From: Tidjanibacter sp.
GTDB lineage: Bacteria; Bacteroidota; Bacteroidia; Bacteroidales; Rikenellaceae
Assembly (NCBI GenBank): GCA_017503805.1
Contig: JAFVSJ010000004.1
Coordinates: 1 to 64,000, forward strand
Reading direction: 5' to 3'
DNA: 64,000 nucleotides
Shown: positions 20,657 through 30,322 of the stretch, one piece after another
How the letters are laid out: each line of letters opens with the position of its first letter
Position numbering within the stretch: the first letter of the stretch is position 1
Position numbers and translations under genes: made by a program
The notes under the pieces: model-generated
Seen by the model: the letters and a program-made list of their open reading frames with translations, nothing else
What the model was told of the DNA's origin: nothing
Databases searched by the model: none

Positions 20657-21538
20657 TTAAATATTTGAATTATAATTTAAGTATATATTCGTCTCATCGT
20701 CAGACAGTACCACTCTATCTTCTTCGCTCTCAATATTGAAAACAAGTACGGATTCAACAGACAGAAAATAACTTTGAATAAACTCTCTGAACAACTCTAT
20801 TGATGCGAGAAACTCAGCAAACGCCTCTGACTGATAATTACCCGGCCAATATTTCAACGAATAAGTATGCACACTCTCCTCGAAAACATTTCCAAGATAC
20901 AAGGAGGAAAGTGATGAGTCAAGATTACATCTATAGTCGGGAATATCATCGACGACTGTAGTATCAACCCTATCAATAGAAAGAATAATCCTTTCATCAA
21001 CTAATATCTTCCTCAACATCAGAGTCAACAATGTGGAGTCACCACGAATATTTTTACATTGTGGCAAGAAATGAAGTGTTTTTTTGATATAAGGATTATT
21101 CGACTCTTCATCGGTCAAATCGTCTGCTATTAGGTCTTGAATAACTTTATTGTCTGCTGCATAAGGTATTATTTGGGTTCTTATGCGCATTCGTAGTTCC
21201 AACAAAAGTTTATCGACTACCGCAAAATAATTGCGGGCATTAGTAACCTCCCTCTCCTGCTTATCGCATTCCTGGGAGAATGCGGCCTCTTTATTCCTCT
21301 CCGTTATGTAATCAAAGCGATTAATCGGATGAAATAAATACTCCGGCAAAGAGTCATAAATACCCTTTCTACCTACTTTGATAATTAATTTCCCATCCGC
21401 CCCTTCTTGATATGAATGAATATCCTTGTACACACTTCTTTTATGGGTTCCATCAACAGCAAGTCGATAGCTATCAGCTGGAAGATAAGCCATCAACTCT
21501 TCTATGGAGATGTCGTCTGGGAGATAATAACTACTCAT
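20657..21538 (-). CDS. tssG: T6SS baseplate subunit TssG
   Basis: A 293-residue wedge protein partnering TssF. The strand LIIKVGRKGIYDSLPEYLFHP near 51-71 is typical of Bacteroidetes TssG proteins. The C-terminal half is mixed, with LTLMLRKILVDERIILSIDR and SLKYWPGNYQSEAFAEFLAS. The ATG overlaps the E1 gene stop by four bases, so the baseplate genes are directly coupled to the conjugation enzymes. The family call is by pattern; a profile search would be decisive. Confidence 0.72.
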   Translation of the reverse strand: MSSYYLPDDISIEELMAYLPADSYRLAVDGTHKRSVYKDIHSYQEGADGKLIIKVGRKGIYDSLPEYLFHPINRFDYITERNKEAAFSQECDKQEREVTNARNYFAVVDKLLLELRMRIRTQIIPYAADNKVIQDLIADDLTDEESNNPYIKKTLHFLPQCKNIRGDSTLLTLMLRKILVDERIILSIDRVDTTVVDDIPDYRCNLDSSLSSLYLGNVFEESVHTYSLKYWPGNYQSEAFAEFLASIELFREFIQSYFLSVESVLVFNIESEEDRVVLSDDETNIYLNYNSNI

Positions 21539-22746
21539 CGTTCTATATTATAGATTGCGGCATCTTGAGACAATTCCACATAATATAGTCCCTTCTCAGT
21601 GGCGACTTGTATCACATCAAATAAAGGGACACCTATCTGTTTTAACGACAAGTGTTTATATGGGAATGTCTCATCAATGTTTTCATAAAAATGCTTATGA
21701 AAAATTGTCCTATAGCTCAACTTTCTCAATTCTTCATTAGCCGTTATATAAGCATCTAATTGGGACTCAGGCAGCATAACCTCATACTCCTTCTCGGGAC
21801 GGTCGGAGATAATCACATCTATAAATTTATTATTCAACAGATTTATCTCAACATTTTCAACTTCAAGGTATTTCTTCAGCGTAGACAATGCATCCTCAAC
21901 CTTATCATTTGCAGACAATGTATTGATGCAAATAACATCCTTCCATTGCTGGTGAGCCGGGCACTCTTTCTTCCAAGAGGCGAAGCGATACTGATTCACA
22001 CTATTATTCATACCTTCATATCTGAGCATCTTGCCTATGAGGGTCTTGAAAGGAGTCTCTTCACCTTCTGTCATATGAATAACCTTCATTGCCTCTTGTA
22101 CCTGTATTGCACCCACAATGGATGCACTAATCGGTGTGGTTGCAACACGGCCAGCACTGCTTTGCAATCGCACAACATCGGCACATCCCGTACGTAACAT
22201 AATATGATTAAACTCTTCTCTTGACAGCCCACATTCGTAACAACTCACACCGGGAGCATAAACTCTGACTACACCGGTCATATTCTCGATACTACCATCT
22301 ATCCACACTTTACCTGCCCTGAGAGACAAGCGATTAAGCATATAACGTGCGATTCGGCTATCCAAGCATCCGATAACAACATCAACAGATTTATATAACC
22401 CCAAGCCCACATCGGAATACAAATTACCAACGATTGGAGTCACCTCGATTTGGGGATTAATCTCTTGCGCTCGAGCTGCAACGACATCGGCTTTGAATGC
22501 GTGGGCATAGGCATCTTGCTCGCGAAATAAAACCGAACGTGTAAGATTAGAAAGTTCAATCTGGTCGAAATCTACAACGTAGATATGCCCCACTCCAAAC
22601 AATGCAAGGTTCTTTACAACCTCATTACCGAGAGCACCAGCACCCGCAATCAAAACACGAGCGTCCTTTACTCTTTCCTTCTTAAACCAGGAGAGAAGGG
22701 TGAATACACCCTCCCCCCATTCGTATTGATTCTTAGACTTATCCAT
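21535..22746 (-). CDS. ThiF/E1-like ubiquitin-activating enzyme
   Basis: Adenylating enzyme that would activate the C-terminus of the Ubl encoded at 31009-31335 with ATP and pass it to the E2. The Rossmann loop GAGALG is at 35-40, Asp59 (VVDFD) and Arg70 (NLTR) match ATP-binding residues, and Asp129 in GCLDSR is the magnesium/adenylate Asp. CYEC (169, 172) and CPAH (262, 265) form a probable zinc site of CxxC plus CxxH type. Cys188 in TGCADV is a candidate thioester Cys. The 130 C-terminal residues extend past a minimal ThiF and could be a ubiquitin-fold-type E2-presenting domain. Its start lies 11 bases after an outer-membrane gene, and its end overlaps tssG by four. Confidence 0.9.
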   Translation of the reverse strand: MDKSKNQYEWGEGVFTLLSWFKKERVKDARVLIAGAGALGNEVVKNLALFGVGHIYVVDFDQIELSNLTRSVLFREQDAYAHAFKADVVAARAQEINPQIEVTPIVGNLYSDVGLGLYKSVDVVIGCLDSRIARYMLNRLSLRAGKVWIDGSIENMTGVVRVYAPGVSCYECGLSREEFNHIMLRTGCADVVRLQSSAGRVATTPISASIVGAIQVQEAMKVIHMTEGEETPFKTLIGKMLRYEGMNNSVNQYRFASWKKECPAHQQWKDVICINTLSANDKVEDALSTLKKYLEVENVEINLLNNKFIDVIISDRPEKEYEVMLPESQLDAYITANEELRKLSYRTIFHKHFYENIDETFPYKHLSLKQIGVPLFDVIQVATEKGLYYVELSQDAAIYNIER

Positions 22747-22757
22747 AGATAGAATGG

Positions 22758-23507
22758 TTAGAATATAAGACCTATGCTTACTCCAACAAACGCCCTAGCA
22801 ATTCGTTTCCTATAGATATCATAACCGCCACCTGTGCAATTAATTTTGTACTCCCCGCTTGCGGCCATTCTAACAAGATAGCCTCCAACAGGAAGATACC
22901 CTCCAACCTCTACCTTGGGAATGAGAAGCATACCCGCATCAGAAACCATACGCTGATACTCTCCATCAATTAGCTCTTTAGCGTTAAGTATAGTGTAGAG
23001 TGTAGGAGCCAATCCAGCCGACACAAACAAAGAAGCATTGCGTTTATCCAATTTAGCCCATTCTACCGCCACCGGCACGCCTATCTCCATCAATGTTTCT
23101 TTATGATAATTAAGCGCTGGACCATATTTACCAACCAACACATCCACAGACAAACCGGCATTTAAGTAAAGACAATCTGACGCAATCAAGTGCTTCCACA
23201 AACCGTCCACTCCTATTACCGTCGAATTACCAAGCATCGCAGAATAAGGCAGCCCTGCGGCCACATCTACCTGTAATGCATTAGTAATCATTCGTTTTTC
23301 TTGTTCATTACTCACAACTATCGTATCACGTTTAAGACCATAATAGTCATATAAGTCTACATCCTGACGTAGGCGGAACTTGTGATCCCACTCACCCTTG
23401 TGAACAACTTCCACCTCATAAGGACCTACCTCAAAATCATACACATTCTGCGCATAGCTCTCCCAAATAAAACCAACACAGAAGAGCAAAACAAATAGCT
23501 TTTTCAT
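22758..23507 (-). CDS. Outer-membrane beta-barrel-type protein in the T6SS operon
   Basis: Predicted 249-residue secreted protein. I choose the ATG at 23507 because it gives a signal peptide MKKLFVLLFCVGFIWESYAQ; an upstream in-frame start at 23579 would hide it. The mature chain alternates hydrophobic strands ending in GVSIGLIF, the terminal-Phe pattern of outer-membrane barrels (MIGVPVAVEWAKLD, SLFVSAGLAPTLYT, YLVRMAASGEYKI). It is in the same operon as the envelope-spanning proteins and may form the outer-membrane part of the apparatus. I recognise no named Tss family. Confidence 0.7.
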   Translation of the reverse strand: MKKLFVLLFCVGFIWESYAQNVYDFEVGPYEVEVVHKGEWDHKFRLRQDVDLYDYYGLKRDTIVVSNEQEKRMITNALQVDVAAGLPYSAMLGNSTVIGVDGLWKHLIASDCLYLNAGLSVDVLVGKYGPALNYHKETLMEIGVPVAVEWAKLDKRNASLFVSAGLAPTLYTILNAKELIDGEYQRMVSDAGMLLIPKVEVGGYLPVGGYLVRMAASGEYKINCTGGGYDIYRKRIARAFVGVSIGLIF

Positions 23508-23523
23508 ATTATAACTCAAATAA

Positions 23524-25932
23524 TTATTCTGTTTCAACATATTGGAAAATCGTGTCACCGATCTTAAACGTATCACCATTGGACAATACGGAAGGCTTAC
23601 CTACGGGGAGCTCTGCACGTGTATTAAATATCACTCCCACCACAAGAGGCTTAATCATTGGAAGTTGCTTGTCATAGTCAATGAACAACTGCGCGTGTTC
23701 CTTGGCCACCTTATTGCTCTTTTCCCAATTCATTTGAATCTCGCACTCGCCGGTCATACCTATAGATACTTTATTACCACCACCCACTGCATTCATCCAT
23801 TTATGGATAGGTATTTTCATACCTGCCTTGATTCCGGTCTGGACAATAAGGAAATACCTCTCGGCCAGCATTCTCACTGTAACCAATGAGGCTCCCAGAC
23901 CACCACCATATATGATGAAATCTAGCAGCATATTCATCCAACTACCGCTTGTTGACGACAAGCCTGCCGTAGATATAACCACAAAACCTATAATGGCAGA
24001 GATTAGTCCTCCTAACAATGCACTTTTCATTGGAATAGTAGATTTAATTGTCAATGACAACGATACAAAAATGGAGAACAGCACGTATGCAGGCAATGAA
24101 CAATACCACGGCATAAATGACACACTAATGACAGAAAGCAATGAGCACAATATAATTGCTCCTATCGCAAACGAAAGTGCACCTATCAAACTTGTCAGCA
24201 AAGACAGGCCCAATATCTTAAGCCATACTTTAATATTCTTTTTCTTATACTCATCGTTCATCCTGAAAGCAAAAGAGAGGAAGAATCCCAAAAAGGTTCC
24301 AACTGCCAAGAATGCCGATATCTTATTCACGCAATCCTCATACAGATTGGGCATCCCTGTTTGAGCTTGATAGAATACATCTGTCATAGTGGTAGCCATT
24401 CCCACAAATAACTCCCTCGCAAAAAACTCATATATTATCCAACTCACAAATCCTGCGAGAATACCCGAGAAAGTCTGATAACACTCTTTGAGCGAACGAA
24501 GAGTAAATAACTCGCTCCACTCTATATGTGTTTGGATACCGGTTTTGCAGTTTTGCCCATACTCCGCACATTTGTAACCATTCTGCTGCCAGCAAGCCAC
24601 GTGCATTATGTGTTTACATTTTGTCACTACGAACTGCCCCTCTTGTATCTCTTGTTTACAATAATGGCATATTCTTTTGTTGATATTTTCCTCCGGAACA
24701 TATCGCTTATAGTACTTTGCCGCAAAAGTTTTGGAACGAATAAAGGGAATAAAAATCCTGGATATAGAGAAGAACAATGCTATCATCAAGAAAGTGATAA
24801 ATGCAGCCCACAAAAGTTTCTCCACCACATCTTCGGTATCATATTCCCTAATAGGCCAGGGTCTCTCAGGCGAACCGATCGTAAGTGTGCTCTTACCCAA
24901 TACTACACCTTTCCACTCTCCAACATATTCCACAGAACCTGCATACGAATTGTTGTCAGCCACCTTATATGTGAACGAGTAGTCATACATAGCATCGTTT
25001 ACAACCTCCTCAAAATGACGAAGGACCTCTTCCATATTATTGGAAGGCATATATCGTCCCTCCCTTTCTGCAATAACATTACCGAGTTCATCACGAGGAG
25101 AGCATAAACCCTTGAGAGTATCTTCAATCTTTGGTTCTTCACCCGATTCGGTGTAGTAAAATGCCATCACCCTAGGCACAATATGTGATAGTGAAGCTTG
25201 ATATTCCACTACATCAATAAAACCAATTTCCTCATCACTCGGACGCTTTCCACCATCAGTAAAGACAAATAGCAAATTCTTATCTGTCGACAACAACGCT
25301 CTTGATGTAATCTCTTCATTACTTGAATAATCATCAACCACTCTTAGAGATTGACCGGCTGCCACATCGCTACCATCAAACTCTAACAGTTTAGCATAGA
25401 GACCGCTATAGAAATACTTATTCTCGGCATTCACCAAAAACAAGTCGTGAAACGACTGGTAATTTGTTGTATTTACCGCCATACTCGGTGATACCTCGTC
25501 ACCGAAAAACGACAAAAATACACTTCCCTCCGGAGCAACCTCCACTAACCGGCCAATCGTCGAATAGATATGCTCTTTACCCTCGTCGGATATACTCAGA
25601 TCAACAAGAACCGAGAATGTATAATCTGTCGGTATTCTTTTACCAGATTTAACAAGACCCAACTTGGACCTATCCAAAGATATAATGCTCCCATTCTCTT
25701 TGACAACCAGATAGTTTGCCAATTGTTCTATTCCGACATCCTGTATTCTATTCCCGTGCTTGTCAAGCATATTGAGAAATAGTGTCACACTATCTTTACC
25801 TATGGAATACTCATAGGCTCTGTCACAGAATTGAATTTTAGACAAATTCTGCGCAAACATTGATGACGACTGCAATGCTATCAGCAGCATCGTCAATAAC
25901 AACGAGTTCATTACCTTTTTCTTCTTGTCCAT
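23524..25932 (-). CDS. vWA-TM-RING-polytopic-FHA membrane protein, candidate E3 ligase of the T6SS locus
   Basis: An 802-residue protein with a signal or anchor, a periplasmic von Willebrand A domain (MIDAS-like DLSIS at 111-115 and TDG near 225-227), a membrane segment near 372-392, and a cytoplasmic RING-type finger. The finger has C422-x2-C425-x13-C439-x-H441-x2-H444-x2-C447-x7-C455-x6-C462, matching RING-H2 spacing except that the last pair is wider than CxxC. A run of about six membrane helices (486-690) precedes a C-terminal FHA-like domain (about 715-802), in which the usual phosphopeptide Arg and Ser are replaced (IGMT, AKEH). A RING beside E1, E2 and Ubl genes suggests E3 activity on the inner-membrane face. 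Confidence 0.85.
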   Translation of the reverse strand: MDKKKKVMNSLLLTMLLIALQSSSMFAQNLSKIQFCDRAYEYSIGKDSVTLFLNMLDKHGNRIQDVGIEQLANYLVVKENGSIISLDRSKLGLVKSGKRIPTDYTFSVLVDLSISDEGKEHIYSTIGRLVEVAPEGSVFLSFFGDEVSPSMAVNTTNYQSFHDLFLVNAENKYFYSGLYAKLLEFDGSDVAAGQSLRVVDDYSSNEEITSRALLSTDKNLLFVFTDGGKRPSDEEIGFIDVVEYQASLSHIVPRVMAFYYTESGEEPKIEDTLKGLCSPRDELGNVIAEREGRYMPSNNMEEVLRHFEEVVNDAMYDYSFTYKVADNNSYAGSVEYVGEWKGVVLGKSTLTIGSPERPWPIREYDTEDVVEKLLWAAFITFLMIALFFSISRIFIPFIRSKTFAAKYYKRYVPEENINKRICHYCKQEIQEGQFVVTKCKHIMHVACWQQNGYKCAEYGQNCKTGIQTHIEWSELFTLRSLKECYQTFSGILAGFVSWIIYEFFARELFVGMATTMTDVFYQAQTGMPNLYEDCVNKISAFLAVGTFLGFFLSFAFRMNDEYKKKNIKVWLKILGLSLLTSLIGALSFAIGAIILCSLLSVISVSFMPWYCSLPAYVLFSIFVSLSLTIKSTIPMKSALLGGLISAIIGFVVISTAGLSSTSGSWMNMLLDFIIYGGGLGASLVTVRMLAERYFLIVQTGIKAGMKIPIHKWMNAVGGGNKVSIGMTGECEIQMNWEKSNKVAKEHAQLFIDYDKQLPMIKPLVVGVIFNTRAELPVGKPSVLSNGDTFKIGDTIFQYVETE

Positions 25933-28049
25933 ATCTTTAAGTCTTCTAATTTTTCTTCACTATAATATGCATCATCACCGCAAAGTTGACCATCAATTAT
26001 GGGGATAGCAGTCAACACGCCTTCGGTAGACGAATAGAAGAGAACAAAATTTACCTTTTGAGCTACCGGTGCTATTGTTCTTCTAATGGATGGTATACTA
26101 CAATGTGTTCCGACAACCAAGCATCCCAGTTTCTCTCCATCTAACGAAGTGTCAGACATAGACACCTGATTAATCAAATAATCACGCTTACCGTTAGAAT
26201 TATTAAAGAAACCGTAAACCCAACCAACCAAACCGGTATGAGGAACATTCGTAATAGACACAGTATCAATAATAGCACTATTGCTCAACGAGATGCTATG
26301 ACAGCTATCATCACATTTCGTGGCTTTTGCCAAGCAGTCATAATAATCCTCGAGCTTAGCAGCATTTCTTTCACTCTCTATAGCCCATTGATGCAACTCC
26401 TCGAGTGAATACATTTTGGTAATATCGTTTTTGGAGTTGATTGTAGAGTTGTGCTTAAACGTGAAGATACCCATCTCTTGCTGAGGTGTTAGGATATCAA
26501 TAACAAAAGCAATTAAGAAATTCGGATGAATAGGATGCTTCAACTGCATCTGCACACTACTATCGGAGTTGCTAAAGAACACTCCCAAACCTGGATGAGA
26601 ATGAATCCAACAAGTCAAATCATACTGCAAATCAGTATCCCTTCTCAGTTTACGGAGTTGATCTGCCACCTTCAACTTAATTTTTCCACCAAAATTGAGT
26701 TCGTACTCCTTAAAAATAGCATCATCACCAGGTTTTACCACCGTTTCAAGAGAGATGTCATATTCTTTGGTTGCCTCATCAAACACCCAACGGCCAAGTA
26801 CCATACATCCATCCTCTTTGGGATTTGCCGGATTCCTCAAGTCCTCTGCATACATATTGTATACCTCCTTAATGCAGGTATTCTTAATATATATTTTCTT
26901 CACAGCAGAATCTGCACAAAAATCGCTACTATTGATAACAAAATAGGAATTGCTGTTTACAACATCATCAAGTGACTGTTTTTTCAATAGCGTAGTCGTT
27001 TTCTTACGTACTACGATTGCCGGTTCGGTATTAGTAGCAGTGGAGTATTGGGGAGCAACACGTTTGTCAGACACACCATTACTAACTCTCTTTTTTCTGA
27101 CAACCATAATCAGAATAATCAGACCTACCACGACACCACAGGCAATCACCCATTTCCAATCAATCGTAGAGTTTCCATCCTCAATATTAAGTGCTGTCTG
27201 CAACTCAATTAGCTTCGACTCTCTCCTACTTAGACGTTCCTCTACGGCTTTACACATCTTATCAACATAGGATTCTTCACCGGAAATTACATACTTATCA
27301 TACTTCTTGACAAATCGGCCTACAATGCTGCTTGTGTTCTTTTGGTACTCATTCAATCGTTTCCATTCATCTTTTAGATACTTATCAAGATGTTGATCAA
27401 CAACATAAGCTTCCTTATCATTCCAATTGGTCAAGCACTCGATATGCCTATTGACCATATCGGCATCCGTAGCAATAGCACGATGAGATAGATAGGTATC
27501 TTTTTCAATAAAAATCACAAAATCTGCTATCAACTCCTCGGAAGATATTTTCTTTTTCGGTGTCGATACGGACTCAATATGCTTCTTGGGTTCTTTATTT
27601 GGTTGCTCTACATCCTCTATTATAGGGGTTACTACCCCTACCTCTTCTTTAATAGGTGTGGTCTGTTTCGCTTCTTGTTTATTGGCAACAGGCTGAGGTT
27701 TTGAACCATGTAATCTTCGCCACTCTGCCGCCGTATCGGCTTTATTCCATAGTGTGCCTTGCACACTACCTGTGGCTGAATTAAGATCCACCCTTTCACA
27801 TTCTTGATTGAAGGTGAAAGTTTCTCCCTTTTCAATTCTCTGTCGTCCACTTCTTTTAGCTCCATTATATAGGCTAACTTCAATCCAATGCTCACACGTG
27901 TTTGTCACTTTGTGAAGCATAATAGTACTCTCGGAGATAATGGTTTTCTCCAAAAGCACCGGACTGTTGTTAACGCTTTGCGCATACGTGTTGATTGCCA
28001 TTATCACCATCACTGCGCACATCAGCGTTCTACTTACTATCTTCATCAT
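25911..28049 (-). CDS. Membrane-anchored JAB/JAMM metalloprotease (putative deubiquitinase-like)
   Basis: A 712-residue protein with signal peptide MMKIVSRTLMCAVMVIMAINTYAQ, a periplasmic part of about 270 residues including a Lys/Glu-rich linker, a single membrane helix near 299-317 (WVIACGVVVGLIILIMVV) followed by basic residues, and a cytoplasmic JAB domain. The JAMM motif is intact: H483-S-H485-x7-S493-x2-D496 in WIHSHPGLGVFFSNSD; Glu412 in KEDGCMVLGRW is the likely catalytic Glu. JAB enzymes cut isopeptide bonds after Ubl C-termini. A further beta-rich region lies after the active site. It starts 16 bases after the coiled-coil gene and overlaps the RING gene start. Confidence 0.88.
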   Translation of the reverse strand: MMKIVSRTLMCAVMVIMAINTYAQSVNNSPVLLEKTIISESTIMLHKVTNTCEHWIEVSLYNGAKRSGRQRIEKGETFTFNQECERVDLNSATGSVQGTLWNKADTAAEWRRLHGSKPQPVANKQEAKQTTPIKEEVGVVTPIIEDVEQPNKEPKKHIESVSTPKKKISSEELIADFVIFIEKDTYLSHRAIATDADMVNRHIECLTNWNDKEAYVVDQHLDKYLKDEWKRLNEYQKNTSSIVGRFVKKYDKYVISGEESYVDKMCKAVEERLSRRESKLIELQTALNIEDGNSTIDWKWVIACGVVVGLIILIMVVRKKRVSNGVSDKRVAPQYSTATNTEPAIVVRKKTTTLLKKQSLDDVVNSNSYFVINSSDFCADSAVKKIYIKNTCIKEVYNMYAEDLRNPANPKEDGCMVLGRWVFDEATKEYDISLETVVKPGDDAIFKEYELNFGGKIKLKVADQLRKLRRDTDLQYDLTCWIHSHPGLGVFFSNSDSSVQMQLKHPIHPNFLIAFVIDILTPQQEMGIFTFKHNSTINSKNDITKMYSLEELHQWAIESERNAAKLEDYYDCLAKATKCDDSCHSISLSNSAIIDTVSITNVPHTGLVGWVYGFFNNSNGKRDYLINQVSMSDTSLDGEKLGCLVVGTHCSIPSIRRTIAPVAQKVNFVLFYSSTEGVLTAIPIIDGQLCGDDAYYSEEKLEDLKIWTRRKR

Positions 28050-28065
28050 AGGTTGTTATACACTT

Positions 28066-29256
28066 TTAGATTGAGAAATTTCCTGGGCCTTTTTTGTTTG
28101 GGAATGTCTTTTTTTGCAGCATTTCCCGACCCGTTTGTCTTACCTTTCGTTTCACATCTCCAACGGTCTTATTCACCTGACTGCGAGCAATGTTCTTCAC
28201 TCGATTTTCAGCCTGACGAGTTAGGTTGTCCTGCATCTGGGCAAGACTGCGTTGATTCTTCACACTGCGAATATGTTGACTAATTTGACTGCCAACAAAA
28301 CAGAGCACTGCCAGAATCGCACCGCCAATAATTGTCCAAATGTTTCGTTTCTTGGTTGCCTCCGCCTCCTGCCGTCTGATTTGTTCTTGTTCTTGGAGTA
28401 ACTGATGCTCTCTTTCTCTCTCTGCTTTTGCCAATTCAGCGGCCTCCTTTTCTGCTTGGGCTTGTTGCTGAATTTCAGCATTTTCGAGATCAAGTTTTTT
28501 AACTTCACATTTCGTCAACGTACGATTGATTCGAGACAACAACACCTTATCATTGGTACGATCTCTATAATCTCTCAGCTTATTGATTTCATACTGGAGA
28601 CCATCCGAGAATGGCAGTCGCTGTTGTGCATCCAGCAAAGCCAAAACGGTGTTAATCTGTGAAGTAACAACGACTTCTATCCCATCCTGCTCTTCAGACT
28701 CAGCAGTTGGCTCATCGGCCTCATAATCAACCCGTTCAATCGTCTTCATCTGCGGCTCTACCTTAGCCTCATCGACCTTCACTTCAAACTCCCTGCAAAC
28801 ACTGAAGAGTTTATACCGATCTCGGTTCTCTTTGATTGCAAAATATAATGGAATATATAGGCTACTCGCCTTATTCGTTTCACGAACAAACGTTAAAGTA
28901 GGTCGCTCTTCAATGAAAAAATATCCTGCTTCAGAACGTGCATACCTCATCTGAGAGGGGGTCATAAGTGCCTCTGGAGTGATGTTTGTAAAAGATATAT
29001 CGCTATACACTCCGGTGCGATCAAATAGGACAACTTTGACATCCTCCACATTCTTAATTTTGCGACTATTTAATTCTCCTAATTTGACACGAGAATTAAC
29101 GAAGCTGATTTGCAGCTGATTAGAGTCACTCTCGACATCATACATCAGAATGAGTGTGTCACCTGTTACGGTTCTTAAAGTATCTATATGACCGTGAGCC
29201 CAGATACAGACACTGGTTCCGCATAGGACTATAATAAGAGATATAAACCGCCTCAT
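28066..29256 (-). CDS. Periplasmic coiled-coil protein with one membrane anchor
   Basis: A 396-residue protein, family unknown. A signal peptide (MRRFISLIIVLCGTSVCIWA) is followed by a beta-rich domain to about residue 165, an acidic linker, a long coiled coil of about 95 residues (rich in Glu, Gln, Lys; near 205-300), one membrane helix (NIWTIIGGAILAVLCFVGSQI, about 305-325), and a basic cytoplasmic tail. This topology, N-domain outside and tail inside, resembles envelope-spanning secretion components such as TssO-type proteins, but I could not assign it to one. It begins two bases past the end of the neighbouring periplasmic gene. Confidence 0.7.
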   Translation of the reverse strand: MRRFISLIIVLCGTSVCIWAHGHIDTLRTVTGDTLILMYDVESDSNQLQISFVNSRVKLGELNSRKIKNVEDVKVVLFDRTGVYSDISFTNITPEALMTPSQMRYARSEAGYFFIEERPTLTFVRETNKASSLYIPLYFAIKENRDRYKLFSVCREFEVKVDEAKVEPQMKTIERVDYEADEPTAESEEQDGIEVVVTSQINTVLALLDAQQRLPFSDGLQYEINKLRDYRDRTNDKVLLSRINRTLTKCEVKKLDLENAEIQQQAQAEKEAAELAKAEREREHQLLQEQEQIRRQEAEATKKRNIWTIIGGAILAVLCFVGSQISQHIRSVKNQRSLAQMQDNLTRQAENRVKNIARSQVNKTVGDVKRKVRQTGREMLQKKTFPNKKGPGNFSI

Positions 29257-29257
29257 A

Positions 29258-30322
29258 TCAGAGTTTACTAATACCTTCGTAATACTTTATGATAGTATCC
29301 CTATATTGGCTTTTATTCCAATCTTTGTGATACTTTTTGGCGCAATTATACATAGCATTCACTTTCTTTATATGCTTATTTTTTGCCGTATTCCTATCTG
29401 GGCTCGTATATATTGATTGATATATATCCTCCATCTCGTGGGCGATTTTTCGCAAAGACATATTACAATATACGCAGCTATGTCTAACAACATGTTTACC
29501 GCAATCACCTTCTTTTGTGGTTAGATCAAAAGAGTCTATTCGCACTCGCTGTTCCTCATACATTGCATAACGTTTGTCAGAGGAGTAAAGATCCATCTCT
29601 TTTGAGTAGTAGGTGATGATACTATCTATTTTAGCCACCAAAGCATCTACTTGTTCCTGAAATTGTGCTTTCTGTTCCTCCAAAGATGGTTTATGGTTGG
29701 GGTTCGTACAGAAGAATTGCCTATCGAATTCAGCAACCATATTATCACATTCTTCAACAATGTCTAGATAGTCTTGGGTGGGTTTCAAATCCACATCCAC
29801 AATGAGTTCCAATACATCTTTTTGCATTAGAATCCTCTTGTGCTTTGGACCGAAAATACAATCCCTGTCTTGGTACTTTGCGATATAGACCGGAATCCTT
29901 AATGATGGAGTTTGCTTTCCATCCTCTCCATCAATAATCATAACCACATCTCTCTTTTGAGGGGCGACGTGTAGAATGGTATCAATCGCACAATTATCCG
30001 TCATCCTATGATTTTTTGTACCACCAAAATGCTTATCATAATAGATCCTATGGGGTTTCTTTTTGAGCATTTTTTCTGCATACAAATCATTGAAAATAAG
30101 GACACCTAAGGATTCATCCGTGTTATCAATGTCAACTCTGATTTTAACCCGACCATTATTCTGTATCTCCATCAATTCGAGAATAATGTTGTAGTTTGCA
30201 AATTCCACCACTGTTGGAAGATTTGTCGTATCGCTAAGTGTCACACGAATCTGTTCGTCTGCAAATGAAAGATGCGTGCTATACACCATTACAATCAGAG
30301 CCAATAATAATTTCTTCATCAT
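29258..30322 (-). CDS. Secreted periplasmic protein in the T6SS operon
   Basis: A 354-residue exported protein without a recognised family. The ATG at 30322 is chosen because it overlaps the E2 stop (ATGATGA) and gives the signal MMKKLLLALIVMVYSTHLSFA; the longer frame upstream would sit inside the E2 gene. The N-half is beta-rich (VVEFANYNIILELMEIQ, ...TPSLRIPVYIAKY) and similar in layout to the first domain of the following gene, so the two may be related. The C-half is helical and charged with Cys residues (FFCTNPNH, CVYCNMS), and could bind metal or form disulphides. No lipobox is present. Confidence 0.68.
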   Translation of the reverse strand: MMKKLLLALIVMVYSTHLSFADEQIRVTLSDTTNLPTVVEFANYNIILELMEIQNNGRVKIRVDIDNTDESLGVLIFNDLYAEKMLKKKPHRIYYDKHFGGTKNHRMTDNCAIDTILHVAPQKRDVVMIIDGEDGKQTPSLRIPVYIAKYQDRDCIFGPKHKRILMQKDVLELIVDVDLKPTQDYLDIVEECDNMVAEFDRQFFCTNPNHKPSLEEQKAQFQEQVDALVAKIDSIITYYSKEMDLYSSDKRYAMYEEQRVRIDSFDLTTKEGDCGKHVVRHSCVYCNMSLRKIAHEMEDIYQSIYTSPDRNTAKNKHIKKVNAMYNCAKKYHKDWNKSQYRDTIIKYYEGISKL

